This document shows positions 34,665-43,181 of a stretch of DNA of 64,000 nucleotides, in pieces. Numbering within the stretch: position 1 is the first letter of the stretch; each line of letters opens with the position of its first letter. A program made the position numbers and the translations under genes. The notes beneath the pieces were generated by a model. That model saw only the letters and a list, made by a program, of their open reading frames with translations, was not told the DNA's origin and searched no databases. Source of the DNA: Marnyiella aurantia (GTDB taxonomy: Bacteria > Bacteroidota > Bacteroidia > Flavobacteriales > Weeksellaceae); NCBI RefSeq assembly GCF_014041915.1, contig NZ_CP059472.1, forward strand, positions 930,001-994,000, in the 5' to 3' direction.

Positions 34665-35540
34665 ATGCATATGAAATCAGACTTCAGTGAAAATTTTCTT
34701 GTTAAAGATGCTGTGGATATCAGTAAGCTGGATACGGAATACAAAGGCGAACTGACCAAAGCAGACGGAAAAAACCTTTTGGAGCAGGAAAAAATAAAAC
34801 TTCGCGAACTTCAGGAAAAACTTTATGCTGACGGCAGTAAATCACTGCTTATTGTCCTGCAGGCTATGGATGCAGCCGGCAAAGATTCCCTTATCGAACA
34901 TGTTTTTAGCGGGGTTAATCCACAGGGCTGCGAAGTCACCAGCTTTAAAACGCCCAGTGAAAAGGAATATTCCCACGATTTTCTGTGGCGCCATTATATG
35001 GCTTTACCGGCAAAGGGCAAAATCGGCATCTTTAACAGGAGCCATTATGAAAGTGTGCTGGTTTGCAAAGTCCACCCGGAATACAATCTGAATGAAAAAG
35101 TGTGGAAATCCAAAGATGAATTTGATAATAAATTCTGGGATAACCGCTACGAAAGCATACGCAATTTTGAAAAGCACCTGGCTGAAAACGGCACCACCAT
35201 TATAAAGATATTTCTGAACATTTCAAAAAAGGAACAGAAAAAAAGACTACTGGACCGTATAGAGGAAAAAGATAAAAACTGGAAATTTTCCGCGGGAGAT
35301 TTACCCGAGCGTGCACTTTGGAATAATTACATGACTGTTTATGAGAAGGCCATAAATGAAACCTCAAAAGATCATGCGCCATGGTTCGTAATTCCGGGAG
35401 ATGACAAATGGTTTGCGCGTGTGGCTGCGGTGCAGATTATCATTGATGCTTTAGAGGATATGAATCTGAAGTTCCCTAAACTATCAGAAAATGACCTGAA
35501 AGCCTTGGAAAACGCCAGACAGCAGCTGGAAAGTGAGTAG
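34665..35540 (+). CDS. ppk2: Polyphosphate kinase 2 family protein
   Basis: 291 residues. Walker A-like AMDAAGKDSLIEHVFSG (about residues 65-81), the lid with HDFLWRHYMALPAKG, and Walker B IGIFNRSHYESVLVCKVHPE. This is the single-domain PPK2 pattern, which transfers phosphate between polyphosphate and nucleotides; the sub-class (AMP, ADP or GDP use) cannot be told by eye. The start may be the first or third codon (MHMK). It ends in a convergent gap facing the T9SS gene. Confidence 0.92.
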   Translation: MHMKSDFSENFLVKDAVDISKLDTEYKGELTKADGKNLLEQEKIKLRELQEKLYADGSKSLLIVLQAMDAAGKDSLIEHVFSGVNPQGCEVTSFKTPSEKEYSHDFLWRHYMALPAKGKIGIFNRSHYESVLVCKVHPEYNLNEKVWKSKDEFDNKFWDNRYESIRNFEKHLAENGTTIIKIFLNISKKEQKKRLLDRIEEKDKNWKFSAGDLPERALWNNYMTVYEKAINETSKDHAPWFVIPGDDKWFARVAAVQIIIDALEDMNLKFPKLSENDLKALENARQQLESE

Positions 35541-35553
35541 TTGAGACGTACAT

Positions 35554-35584
35554 AGAAAAAAAAGCAGAAACCTTAATTTCTGCT
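35554..35584 (-). terminator. Terminator of the T9SS gene
   Basis: Stem AGCAGAAA with TTTCTGCT, 6-base loop, followed on the minus strand by a run of nine Ts. Confidence 0.8.
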
Positions 35585-35610
35585 CAATGAGATTTTTAGT
35601 AAAATGACAG

Positions 35611-35651
35611 GAATCGGTGCTGACCGGATTCTGTAGCTGCCGGGTGGCTGA
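35611..35651 (-). repeat. Diverged copy of the rnpB 3' end
   Basis: Aligns with the rnpB end at 36811-36852 in the same orientation and exactly 1,200 bases away. They share CCGGATTCTGTA exactly and about three quarters of 41 positions by eye. It lies directly after the T9SS gene stop codon. Confidence 0.55.
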
Positions 35652-35653
35652 AG

Positions 35654-36769
35654 TTACTTCTTAATGAACTTCGAACTTTTCACCTGATTGCCTGTATGGA
35701 TCTCAATAAAATAAACGCCTGGAGTCATTGAGGTAACCGGAATTTCCATTGAATCTGCAGAGCCCTCAATACGGCTGACCAAACGACCCTCGGCACTGAA
35801 AATATTTATATGCTTTATTTTCTGTTTGGCCGTTACATAAAGAATATCTGCTGCAGGATTCGGATACACTTTAAAGTCCTGATTTTGTGCTTCGCGTACA
35901 GAGAGTGGGCTTTCGTTAATCTTAGCCATATACTGAAATGCTCCGCTTGTATAAATTGAACTGTGTGTTCCTGTGGTAGGATCAAGAATATGAAGACCAG
36001 CTCCATTTGAGTAGAGATAGTTACCATTCCCCAATTGCAGGACACCGGCGTTGCCACTGGAACCTGGTGTAGGCCAGGAATTGAGTATGGCGCCCGTAGT
36101 TGGATTAATTACATAAATTCCGCGATTATTACCAGAGGCGCTGTGGTTCGCAAATGTGGCCACCACCAAATTGCCTTCAGAATTAAAATTCATCTGCTCG
36201 ATGTTTGCAAGTACCGGCCCGGGAAGCAGAGAACCCATCACAGTCCCGTCGTATCCCAGAATCTGGATTTCGGAAGGACTGGAAAAAGATGAAACGAATG
36301 CAGCACTTCCGTTGTCCACCACATCAAAAGGAGACGTTACCGTTGTGTAATAGCCCAGCGGGGCGCCTGTCATCGACAGTCGGCGTATTGAGTTGGCGGT
36401 AGCTCCGTTATTGCTGCCGGCATTGGTAACCCAAACTTCATTGTTTACAACATTAAGCCCGCGAATATTGTCCAAACCCACCACATCGCCCAATAATGTA
36501 GAATGCGGAGATCCGTCAAAATTATAGATATAGATATCATCGGCAATCTGATCGGCAATCCAAATCTTGTCATTTACCTGGGCAATGCCTTTGGATGTAC
36601 CGCTGGGCAATGAAATAAAATTGGCATTGACTACTGCACCCGTAACAGCGTCCAGTTTGTAGACGGTGTCTGTGGATGAGTTGAGAACTAAAACGCTTTG
36701 CTGCGCACTAAAATTAGAAATAGTAAGGGAAAACGCGGCTAATTGTAACAAAGTAGAGAATGTTTTCAT
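35654..36769 (-). CDS. Secreted beta-propeller-like protein with T9SS type A sorting domain
   Basis: 371 residues. A signal peptide lies at about 1-22 (MKTFSTLLQLAAFSLTISNFSAQQ). A repeat body of about 270 residues has short strand units (GIAQVNDKIWIADQIADDIYIYN, RGLNVVNNEVWVTNAG, YVINPTTGAILNSW), as in NHL or YVTN-like propellers. The C-terminal sorting domain FKVYPNPAADILYV ... GVYFIEI ... KFIKK directs export by the type IX system. A surface or secreted role is expected; the ligand is unknown. It is placed between rnpB and a partial rnpB copy. Confidence 0.88.
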   Translation of the reverse strand: MKTFSTLLQLAAFSLTISNFSAQQSVLVLNSSTDTVYKLDAVTGAVVNANFISLPSGTSKGIAQVNDKIWIADQIADDIYIYNFDGSPHSTLLGDVVGLDNIRGLNVVNNEVWVTNAGSNNGATANSIRRLSMTGAPLGYYTTVTSPFDVVDNGSAAFVSSFSSPSEIQILGYDGTVMGSLLPGPVLANIEQMNFNSEGNLVVATFANHSASGNNRGIYVINPTTGAILNSWPTPGSSGNAGVLQLGNGNYLYSNGAGLHILDPTTGTHSSIYTSGAFQYMAKINESPLSVREAQNQDFKVYPNPAADILYVTAKQKIKHINIFSAEGRLVSRIEGSADSMEIPVTSMTPGVYFIEIHTGNQVKSSKFIKK

Positions 36770-36804
36770 ATTTTTTTTATTAAAAATACGAAAAATAATT
36801 AAAA

Positions 36805-37114
36805 CCACAAGAAAAGCTGTAAGCCGGATTCTGTAACCGCCGGAGCGGCTGCCTGTTATTTATCTGCGCTTTACATTGCTGCAAAACTTTAGCTGTTTAC
36901 CCCTCATCAACGGACGGGCCACCCTTAACTGATGATATACTTAACATTGCACCGCAAAGAGTTTACCTGGTTTCACTATAAATTAATATACATACTTTCT
37001 GTTGCACTGGTCCTGATCTCACGACCGGCGGGCGTTACCCGCTTTGCTGCCCTGTGGTGTCCGGACTTTCCTACCCCCGCCTAAACGGGAATCAACAGGC
37101 TGCTCTTCTTGTGG
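36805..37114 (-). ncRNA. rnpB: RNase P RNA (bacterial class A)
   Basis: About 310 nt. The 5' part has GGCGGGGGTAGGAAAGTCC followed by GGACACCACAGGGCAGC. The middle includes GGTAACGCCCGCCGG and AGGACCAGTGCAACAGAAAG, then GAAACCAGGTAAACTC and AAGGGTGGCCCG. The 3' part has CAGAATCCGGCTTACAGC. The ends pair: CCACAAGAAGAGC at the 5' end with GCTTTTCTTGTGG at the 3' end. A T-rich tract follows the 3' end. It is the catalytic RNA that matures tRNA 5' ends. Confidence 0.95.
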
Positions 37115-37118
37115 AGCG

Positions 37119-37148
37119 CAAAGATACGAAATTTGCGACTCGCCACAA
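37119..37148 (-). promoter_or_regulatory. Promoter of rnpB (TTG - 19 - TATCTTTG)
   Basis: Perfect -33 TTG (37146-37148) and -7 TATCTTTG (37119-37126), 19 bases apart on the minus strand. Transcription would begin five bases later, at the 5' strand of the terminal helix. Confidence 0.8.
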
Positions 37149-37251
37149 CAGATTACATCCGCGCTGACAGGGAACGAACTAATCAACTAAAAAAGATTCA
37201 TACAGCAATAGCGGAATAGAATCAAATAATTATCTTCGTGTGCAGAAAATA

Positions 37252-37755
37252 ATGCCAACAGTGATCACAAAGGAGCAGGAATTTGCTAAATTAATAAAGG
37301 ATAATCAGGGACTGATTATTAAGATTTCGCGGCTCTATACCAACTCGCTGGAAGATGAAGAAGACCTTTTTCAGGAAATTGTGTTACAACTGTGGCGCAG
37401 TTACGACACATTCAAAGGCGGGAGCAAGATTTCCACGTGGATGTACAGGGTAGCCCTGAATACGGCAATTACTTTGTTCCGAAAAAAAACCCGCTCTCCA
37501 AAGACCGATGAACTGATGGATTTTCACTACAATGATTATCTGGAGGACGATGAAGAAAAACAGCAGCAAATAACATTGCTTTACAAAGTAATTAAAATGC
37601 TTCCAAAGGTGGAAAGGGCCATTGTAATGATGTATCTGGACGACCTGCCCTACCGGGACATATCAGAAAACCTTGGAATTTCTGAGGTGAATGCACGGGT
37701 GAAAATGAACCGCCTGAAGAAGAGATTAAAAGAACTAATGGAGAAACATGCCTGA
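37252..37755 (+). CDS. ECF-family RNA polymerase sigma factor
   Basis: 167 residues. Region 2: LIIKISRLYTNSLEDEEDLFQEIVLQLWRSYDTFKGGSKISTWMYRVA in overlapping form of the sigma-70 region 2 pattern. Region 4 runs MLPKVERAIVMMYLDDLPYRDISENLGISEVNARVKMNRLKKRL with the helix-turn-helix at the end. The frame starts earlier with GTG at 37240, but a promoter-like TATCTTCG at 37231-37238 favours the ATG at 37252. Its stop overlaps the start of the next gene by eight bases, so the two are translationally coupled. Confidence 0.9.
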   Translation: MPTVITKEQEFAKLIKDNQGLIIKISRLYTNSLEDEEDLFQEIVLQLWRSYDTFKGGSKISTWMYRVALNTAITLFRKKTRSPKTDELMDFHYNDYLEDDEEKQQQITLLYKVIKMLPKVERAIVMMYLDDLPYRDISENLGISEVNARVKMNRLKKRLKELMEKHA

Positions 37756-38428
37756 CTTTAATTTAGACGATTTAAAAAAAACATGGCAGGAACAGGAAGT
37801 TCGGCCAAAATATGGCAACTCTGATATTCTGGAAATGCTGAATCATAAATCGCGCAATTATGTAAAATATATCCTGTGGATCAGCGTGATAGAATTCCTG
37901 TTCTTCACCGGGCTGTCTGTGTTCTACATCTTTAAAAGTGAAGAAACCAACAGCTTCATTTCAGCCATAGAAAAACTTGGTGTACAAAAAACGCCCGAAC
38001 TGCAGCAGGAGTTTTCACACTTATATAATTTACTGAAAGCTGTGAGTTTTCTGATTACAGGCTTTTTTGTTGTAAAATTTTATCAAAACTACCGTCGCAT
38101 AAATCTGGAGGCTAACCTTAAGAAATTTATTCTGCAAATCATAGTTTTCCGCAGGACTGTAAACCATTTTATCCTGGCCAATATTCTTTTGCTGATATTG
38201 TTTACAGGTATTCTGACCGTTTTTATTTTCCGTACGCTTTCGGTACAGAACATCACTCTGGGGCAACCTACTTTAGTTGGTTTCCTTACCGGAATTGGTA
38301 TTGCGACACTGGGAAGCGTAGGTCTGATCTGGCTATATTACCGAATCGTTTACGGCATCATTATGAAGAAACTGGGACGTAACCTTAGTCAGCTGAAAGA
38401 CATTGAAAACAGCACCGATGGTGAATAA
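37748..38428 (+). CDS. Four-TM membrane protein, possible anti-sigma partner
   Basis: 226 residues. A short cytoplasmic N-terminus (MPDFNLDDLKKTWQEQEV) is followed by TM helices at about 36-56, 95-113, 137-160 and 176-200 (ILWISVIEFLFFTGLSVFYI, FLITGFFVVKFYQ, ILANILLLILFTGILTVFIF, VGFLTGIGIATLGSVGLIWL). I recognise no family. The N-terminal LDDLKKTWQ piece recurs in membrane proteins paired with ECF sigma factors in this phylum, and the 8-base overlap with the sigma gene makes an anti-sigma role plausible, but no known anti-sigma domain is visible. Confidence 0.75.
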   Translation: MPDFNLDDLKKTWQEQEVRPKYGNSDILEMLNHKSRNYVKYILWISVIEFLFFTGLSVFYIFKSEETNSFISAIEKLGVQKTPELQQEFSHLYNLLKAVSFLITGFFVVKFYQNYRRINLEANLKKFILQIIVFRRTVNHFILANILLLILFTGILTVFIFRTLSVQNITLGQPTLVGFLTGIGIATLGSVGLIWLYYRIVYGIIMKKLGRNLSQLKDIENSTDGE

Positions 38429-38489
38429 GTAAATTTTTGGTTTAATTGCCCCCGCAGTACATTCAGCAAAAATTACAAATCAAAAAAAG

Positions 38490-38520
38490 TATCCGTCCCA
38501 AACTGAGACGGATATTTATT
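38490..38520. terminator. Bidirectional terminator between the ECF pair and rpoN
   Basis: 8-bp stem TATCCGTC with GACGGATA, A-rich before and TTTATTTAT after it, in a convergent gap. Confidence 0.7.
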
Positions 38521-38533
38521 TATGGTTAAATTT

Positions 38534-40009
38534 TTAAAGTTCCTTCCTAAGCCTGGCTACCGGAATATTAAGCTGCTCCCGGTATTTTGCAATGGTACGG
38601 CGGGCAATATTGTAGCCTTTTTCCTTCAGGATACCTACCAGAGCGTCATCAGTATAAGGTTTACGCTTATTTTCCCTGTCTATGGCTTCCATAAGGTGCA
38701 TTTTAATTTCCTTAGTTGACACTTCCTCACCGTCATCATTGGTCAGACTGTCGGAGAAGAGGTCTTTCAGGTAGATGATTCCGTTAGGTGTATCTGCATA
38801 TTTACTTTTGACCACACGGGATATGGTCGATATATCAAAACCGGTTATATCGGCTACATCCTTCAGAATCATTGGTCTCAACGACTTATCGTCACCGGTG
38901 ATAAAGTACTCTTTCTGAAGTTTTACAATAGCTGTAATCGTTTGTAGAAGCGTGTTCTGACGTTGGTTAATGGCGTCTATATACCACTTTGCTGCATCCA
39001 GCTTTTGCTTTATAAACAATGCTGCCTGCTTGTGCTCCGCCGATTTCTTGTCATGTGAGTAGGTAGACAGGATGTCCTTATATTCATCGGATACACGAAG
39101 TGACGGTGCATTCTTACTGTTAAGCAAAGGAATAACCTCAGGTTGCTCCCCATTTTTTTTCTCATTTACCTGAATCACAAAATCCGGAATAATTTCCTGG
39201 TTGATTGTGATCGTTTGTGTATCAAAATTTCCGCCCACTCTTGGTGAAAGTCTGGATATTTCGTCCAGTGCATCCTTCAGGTCGTCCTCGTCCACATCAT
39301 ACTTCTGCATGATCTTGTTGTAGTGCTTATTGGTAAGGGCATCGAACTGATTACGGAGGATATTGGCCGCCAAAGTAATCGCCTTATCGGCAGTTACTTT
39401 CTTCTCAATCTGCAGAAGCAGGCATTCCTGAAGGTTACGGGCACCAACTCCGGGTGGATCCAGTTTCTGAACATAGTTATCCAGGATATCCTCTACATTT
39501 TCCTTTGTAGTATAAATTCCCTGAGAAAATGCCAGATCATCTACAATTGCTTTCAGTTCGCGGCGAAGATAACCGTCGGTATCAAGGTTTCCAATGATAT
39601 ACTCAGCAATTTTAAGATCATCATTTTCAATGTTAATCAGGCGGATTTGCTCCAGCAGGTAATCATAAAGCGACTGACCTTCTGTAAGCAAACTTTCATT
39701 ATCGAATTCCTCATCATCGGCCGAATAGTTACTGGAAGAGGTCTTATAGCTGGGTTCATCATCAAAAAGATACTCATTTACGTCAAAATCAGTATCAATA
39801 CTGCTGTTTCCTTCATCTTCATATTCAGCAACCGGCTCTTCCTTGCCGTCATTATCTTCATCCTTTCTTTCAAGTGCTGGATTTTCTTCCAGTTCGCGTT
39901 CCAGCTCTTCCTCAAACTCCAGCGTATGCAGCTGTATGAGCTTCATAAGCTGTATCTGTTGGGGGGCAAGTTTTTGTCCGAGTCTGAGTTGAAGGTTTTG
40001 TTTCAGCAT
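38534..40009 (-). CDS. rpoN: RNA polymerase sigma-54 factor
   Basis: 491 residues. The N-terminal Gln/Leu-rich activator region reads MLKQNLQLRLGQKLAPQQIQLMKLIQL. A long acidic region II (residues about 50-110) follows, then the core-binding domain, the helix-turn-helix DVADITGFDISTISRVVKSKYADTP and the RpoN box ARRTIAKYREQLNIP. It directs transcription from -24/-12 promoters with enhancer-binding ATPases, none of which is in the window. Confidence 0.96.
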   Translation of the reverse strand: MLKQNLQLRLGQKLAPQQIQLMKLIQLHTLEFEEELERELEENPALERKDEDNDGKEEPVAEYEDEGNSSIDTDFDVNEYLFDDEPSYKTSSSNYSADDEEFDNESLLTEGQSLYDYLLEQIRLINIENDDLKIAEYIIGNLDTDGYLRRELKAIVDDLAFSQGIYTTKENVEDILDNYVQKLDPPGVGARNLQECLLLQIEKKVTADKAITLAANILRNQFDALTNKHYNKIMQKYDVDEDDLKDALDEISRLSPRVGGNFDTQTITINQEIIPDFVIQVNEKKNGEQPEVIPLLNSKNAPSLRVSDEYKDILSTYSHDKKSAEHKQAALFIKQKLDAAKWYIDAINQRQNTLLQTITAIVKLQKEYFITGDDKSLRPMILKDVADITGFDISTISRVVKSKYADTPNGIIYLKDLFSDSLTNDDGEEVSTKEIKMHLMEAIDRENKRKPYTDDALVGILKEKGYNIARRTIAKYREQLNIPVARLRKEL

Positions 40010-40038
40010 ATTCTTTTCTGCAAATTATTTGTGCGTAG

Positions 40039-40046
40039 CAAAAGTA
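40039..40046 (-). promoter_or_regulatory. Promoter -7 box TACTTTTG of rpoN
   Basis: Exact TAnnTTTG on the minus strand, 29 bases before the ATG. Confidence 0.6.
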
Positions 40047-40101
40047 GGGATTGATTAATTTCAGCGATTACAGATTAATTCTATATTCTTACAAGATTCT
40101 G

Positions 40102-41550
40102 TTAAAACTCTGCATTCTTGGGCGTTCGCGGGAATGGGATTACGTCACGGATGTTGGTCATACCTGTTACAAACAGAACTAATCTTTCCAGACCCAAACC
40201 AAAACCGGCATGTGGTACGGAACCGAATTTTCGGGTGTCCATATACCACCAAAGCTCATGCTCATCCACGTTCATATCCTGCATTTTCGCTTTCAGGACA
40301 TCCAGCCTTTCTTCCCGCTGCGAACCACCGATGATCTCACCAATGCCCGGAAACAGGACATCCATAGCCGCAACGGTTTTATTATCATCGTTCAAGCGCA
40401 TATAGAAAGCCTTGATCTCCTTTGGATAATCGAAAAGAACCACAGGGCTTTCAAAATGTTTTTCCACCAGGAAGCGCTCATGCTCGCTCTGCAGGTCAAT
40501 TCCCCAACGGTCTACAGGATACTGGAATTTACCCTTTTTGTTCTCTTTGGAGTTCATCAGGATCTCGATAGCTTCCGTATAGGAAACCCGCATAAAGCGT
40601 TTTTTGATAACGTTTTCCAGTTTTTCAATCAAACCTTCTTTTGCACGGTCCTTTTCGGGCTTCTGTTTTTGTTCGTCAGCAAATCGGCTGTTCAGGAACT
40701 CAAGGTCTTCGGCACAGTTCTTCAGAACATAGCTGATGACGTATTTCAGGAAATCCTCTGCCAGGTCGATATTGTTTTCAAGGTTATTGAAGGCTACTTC
40801 GGGCTCCACCATCCAGAATTCGGCAAGGTGACGCGTCGTGTTGGAATTTTCGGCACGGAAAGTGGGTCCAAAGGTATAAACCCTGCCTAATCCCATAGCT
40901 GCAGTTTCCGCTTCAAGCTGACCAGATACGGTAAGGTTGGTTTTCTTTCCGAAGAAATCTTCAGTATAGTCTATTTCTCCCTCCTCATTTCTTGGGATAT
41001 TGTTGAGGTCGAAATTGGTTACGCTAAACATCTCACCGGCACCTTCGGCATCTGCGCCTGTGATGATCGGTGTATTGATGTAGAAGAAATGGTTTTTGTT
41101 ATAGAATTCGTGAATCGCAAAACTAACGGCACTGCGAACTCGGAACACTGCCGAAAACAAATTGGTCCGGAAACGCAGATGAGCCTGCTCCCGAAGCACT
41201 TCCAGTGAATGTTTTTTAGGCTGAAGGATGGTCTTGTCGCGCTCTTCAGTAAAATTATCACCTAAAATAACAATTTTTTTGGCGATGATTTCAATGACCT
41301 GTCCGCTTCCCTGGCTTTCCACCACTTCACCTGTAATTTTCAGTGAAGAGGCTACGCTGATTTTACTGATGGTGTCTTTATCAAAATTTTCGAAATCCAC
41401 AACTATCTGAAGGTTCGCCATTGTAGATCCATCGTTAAGTGCGATGAAACGGTTGGAGCGGAATGCCCGCACCCAGCCCTGTACAGTAATATCGTGATGA
41501 AGTATTTTTTTGTAGTCTCCGAGGAGTTCTTTAATGATCATTTTTTTCAT
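40102..41550 (-). CDS. asnS: Asparaginyl-tRNA synthetase
   Basis: 482 residues. An N-terminal OB-fold (VQGWVRAFRSNRFIALNDGST) is followed by the class II catalytic core: RVRSAVSFAIHEFYNKNHFFYINTPIITG, FGPTFRAENSNTTRHLAEFWMVEPE (motif 2) and GFGLGLERLVLFVTGMTNIRDVIPFPRTP (motif 3). The last phrase is characteristic of AsnRS. The frame runs to 41583, but the promoter at 41572-41579 excludes that start; Met at 41550 or 41541 is possible. Confidence 0.95.
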   Translation of the reverse strand: MKKMIIKELLGDYKKILHHDITVQGWVRAFRSNRFIALNDGSTMANLQIVVDFENFDKDTISKISVASSLKITGEVVESQGSGQVIEIIAKKIVILGDNFTEERDKTILQPKKHSLEVLREQAHLRFRTNLFSAVFRVRSAVSFAIHEFYNKNHFFYINTPIITGADAEGAGEMFSVTNFDLNNIPRNEEGEIDYTEDFFGKKTNLTVSGQLEAETAAMGLGRVYTFGPTFRAENSNTTRHLAEFWMVEPEVAFNNLENNIDLAEDFLKYVISYVLKNCAEDLEFLNSRFADEQKQKPEKDRAKEGLIEKLENVIKKRFMRVSYTEAIEILMNSKENKKGKFQYPVDRWGIDLQSEHERFLVEKHFESPVVLFDYPKEIKAFYMRLNDDNKTVAAMDVLFPGIGEIIGGSQREERLDVLKAKMQDMNVDEHELWWYMDTRKFGSVPHAGFGLGLERLVLFVTGMTNIRDVIPFPRTPKNAEF

Positions 41551-41571
41551 TGCTGTCTTAGTCAGTTCTAG

Positions 41572-41579
41572 CAAATATA
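41572..41579 (-). promoter_or_regulatory. Promoter -7 box TATATTTG of asnS
   Basis: Exact TAnnTTTG on the minus strand, 21 bases before the chosen ATG. Confidence 0.65.
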
Positions 41580-41665
41580 GCACTTTTGGCTCATTTTTGC
41601 GGGCTGGATTCGTCTAATTTTAAGTAGTGCGCCCGGAAGATGTTCATCTGCCTTCGGCACAATTA

Positions 41666-42208
41666 TCATTCATCTTTCACTGCGGGGGTGGTATACACTT
41701 CCAGCAAACCATCAGGAAGCTGCATCGTGATTATCTTATCTGTGCGGTTGACCTCTACGATCCAGTCTTTAATCACCGGGATAATCACCTCTTTACCCTG
41801 CAAATCAAGAATAAAGTAATGCTGCGCAATCTGGTCATTTATTTCCTTAACGGTTCCGCAGGAATTGCCCTGCTCATCACGGATTTCAAAGCCAAGGACT
41901 TCATGATAATAAAACTGGTTTCCTGTGAGTTCAGGAAGAGTGATGAGCGGCATAAAGACATTCTTGTTCACCAGTTGTTCTGCCATTGCAAGGTTGGCAT
42001 TCTTAAAATACACAATTTTGGTATTGTCTCGGCTCCACTGCTGTTTCTCTACAAAAAAGGGCACCAACAGACCGTTCACTTCTACAAATAGGCCTTCCAG
42101 TTTATTATAGTGATCTGCCTGATCGGTATCCAGTTTCAGAATTACATTTCCAGCCAGTCCGTGGGTCCGGGTAATCTTTCCCAGATAATAACAGTCTTCT
42201 TTTTTCAT
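41666..42208 (-). CDS. rimM: Ribosome maturation factor RimM
   Basis: 180 residues. The N-terminal RimM domain opens YYLGKITRTHGLAGNVILKL and the C-terminal PRC barrel has HEVLGFEIRDEQGNSCGTVKEI and VIIPVIKDWIVEVNRTDKIITMQLPDGLLEVY. It assists 30S head assembly around S19. It follows rpsP in the usual order, but a strong terminator and its own promoter lie between the two genes. Confidence 0.94.
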   Translation of the reverse strand: MKKEDCYYLGKITRTHGLAGNVILKLDTDQADHYNKLEGLFVEVNGLLVPFFVEKQQWSRDNTKIVYFKNANLAMAEQLVNKNVFMPLITLPELTGNQFYYHEVLGFEIRDEQGNSCGTVKEINDQIAQHYFILDLQGKEVIIPVIKDWIVEVNRTDKIITMQLPDGLLEVYTTPAVKDE

Positions 42209-42268
42209 TTTTATTATTTATGATTCGCTGACGGTTTCGGAGTTAACCTTACGCCGCCAACAGCATTG

Positions 42269-42276
42269 CAAATATA
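42269..42276 (-). promoter_or_regulatory. Promoter -7 box TATATTTG of rimM
   Basis: Exact TAnnTTTG on the minus strand, 60 bases before the rimM ATG and just below the rpsP terminator. Confidence 0.6.
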
Positions 42277-42287
42277 CTGTTTAAAAT

Positions 42288-42312
42288 AAAAAAGACGCCT
42301 CAAAGGCGTCTT
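42288..42312 (-). terminator. Terminator of rpsP
   Basis: 9-bp stem AAGACGCCT with AGGCGTCTT, 3-base loop, followed on the minus strand by a run of Ts. Confidence 0.85.
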
Positions 42313-42337
42313 CTGTACTTTATCCAGTGAGATAAGA

Positions 42338-43084
42338 TTAAGCTTTCGCTTCGTCTGCAGCTTCACCGTCTTCTTTTTTAGGAGCTACTGCATCTGCAAT
42401 TTTCTCAGTAACATTTGCTACAGTTTCCTTTACGGAATCTACAGCACCAACTACTGCTGCTGCTGCACCACCAATTGTTTCTGCTACATTTTCAACAACT
42501 GATTTTTCAGCAGTCTCTTCTGCTGCTTCAGCATTTTTAGCATCTTCAGCTGCTTTTTCTTCTGCTGCTTTCGCATCAGCTGCTGCTTTTTCCTCTGCAA
42601 GTTTTGCATCAGCTTCCGCTTTTGCATCTGCCTCAACTTTCGCTGCTGCATCAACTCTTGCCTGGTTTACTTTAGCTTCTGCTTCCAAAGCTGCCTGCTT
42701 AGCATCTGCTTTAGATTTAGCCAAACCATCAGTTTTACCGCTTACCTGCTTTTCTTTAGTTTCCAACCAGGCACCGAATCTCTTCTCTGCTTCAGCTTCG
42801 TCAAAAGCACCTTTAGCTACACCACCCATAAGGTGTTTTTTGTAAAGGGCCCCTTTGTAAGAAAGAATTGCTCTTGCAGTATCCGTAGGCTGAGCACCGT
42901 TGTTTAACCACTGTACAGCTGCATCAACATTAAGTTCGATGGTTGCTGGGTTAGTAATTGGATTGTAAGTACCGATTTTCTCGATGAATTTACCATCTCT
43001 TTTTGCTCTTGCATCGGCAACTACGATGTGGAAAAAAGGCTTTCCTTTTTTACCGTGTCTTTGTAATCTGATTTTTACTGACAT
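42338..43084 (-). CDS. rpsP: 30S ribosomal protein S16 with long Ala/Lys/Glu C-terminal extension
   Basis: 248 residues; classical S16 is about 80-90. Residues 1-85 carry the S16 domain: MSVKIRLQRHGKKGKPFFHIVVADAR, GKFIEKIGTYNP and LNVDAAVQWLNNGAQPTDTARAIL. The remaining 160 residues are low complexity, dominated by Ala, Lys, Glu and Asp (AEEKAAADAKAAEEKAAEDA), then Val-rich and Ala-rich turns with KKEDGEAADEAKA at the end. Extended S16 is usual in Bacteroidota, but this one is at the long end as far as I recall. Confidence 0.95.
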   Translation of the reverse strand: MSVKIRLQRHGKKGKPFFHIVVADARAKRDGKFIEKIGTYNPITNPATIELNVDAAVQWLNNGAQPTDTARAILSYKGALYKKHLMGGVAKGAFDEAEAEKRFGAWLETKEKQVSGKTDGLAKSKADAKQAALEAEAKVNQARVDAAAKVEADAKAEADAKLAEEKAAADAKAAEEKAAEDAKNAEAAEETAEKSVVENVAETIGGAAAAVVGAVDSVKETVANVTEKIADAVAPKKEDGEAADEAKA

Positions 43085-43130
43085 AAATGTTTGATTTTGT
43101 GGGAACTCGTCCCGTTAAATATTAAGTGTG

Positions 43131-43138
43131 CAAAGATA
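43131..43138 (-). promoter_or_regulatory. Promoter -7 box TATCTTTG of rpsP
   Basis: Exact TAnnTTTG on the minus strand, 46 bases before the ATG. Confidence 0.65.
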
Positions 43139-43181
43139 ACCAATTTTGTGGAATTGAACACTTACGCAATAAAAAAAAATA

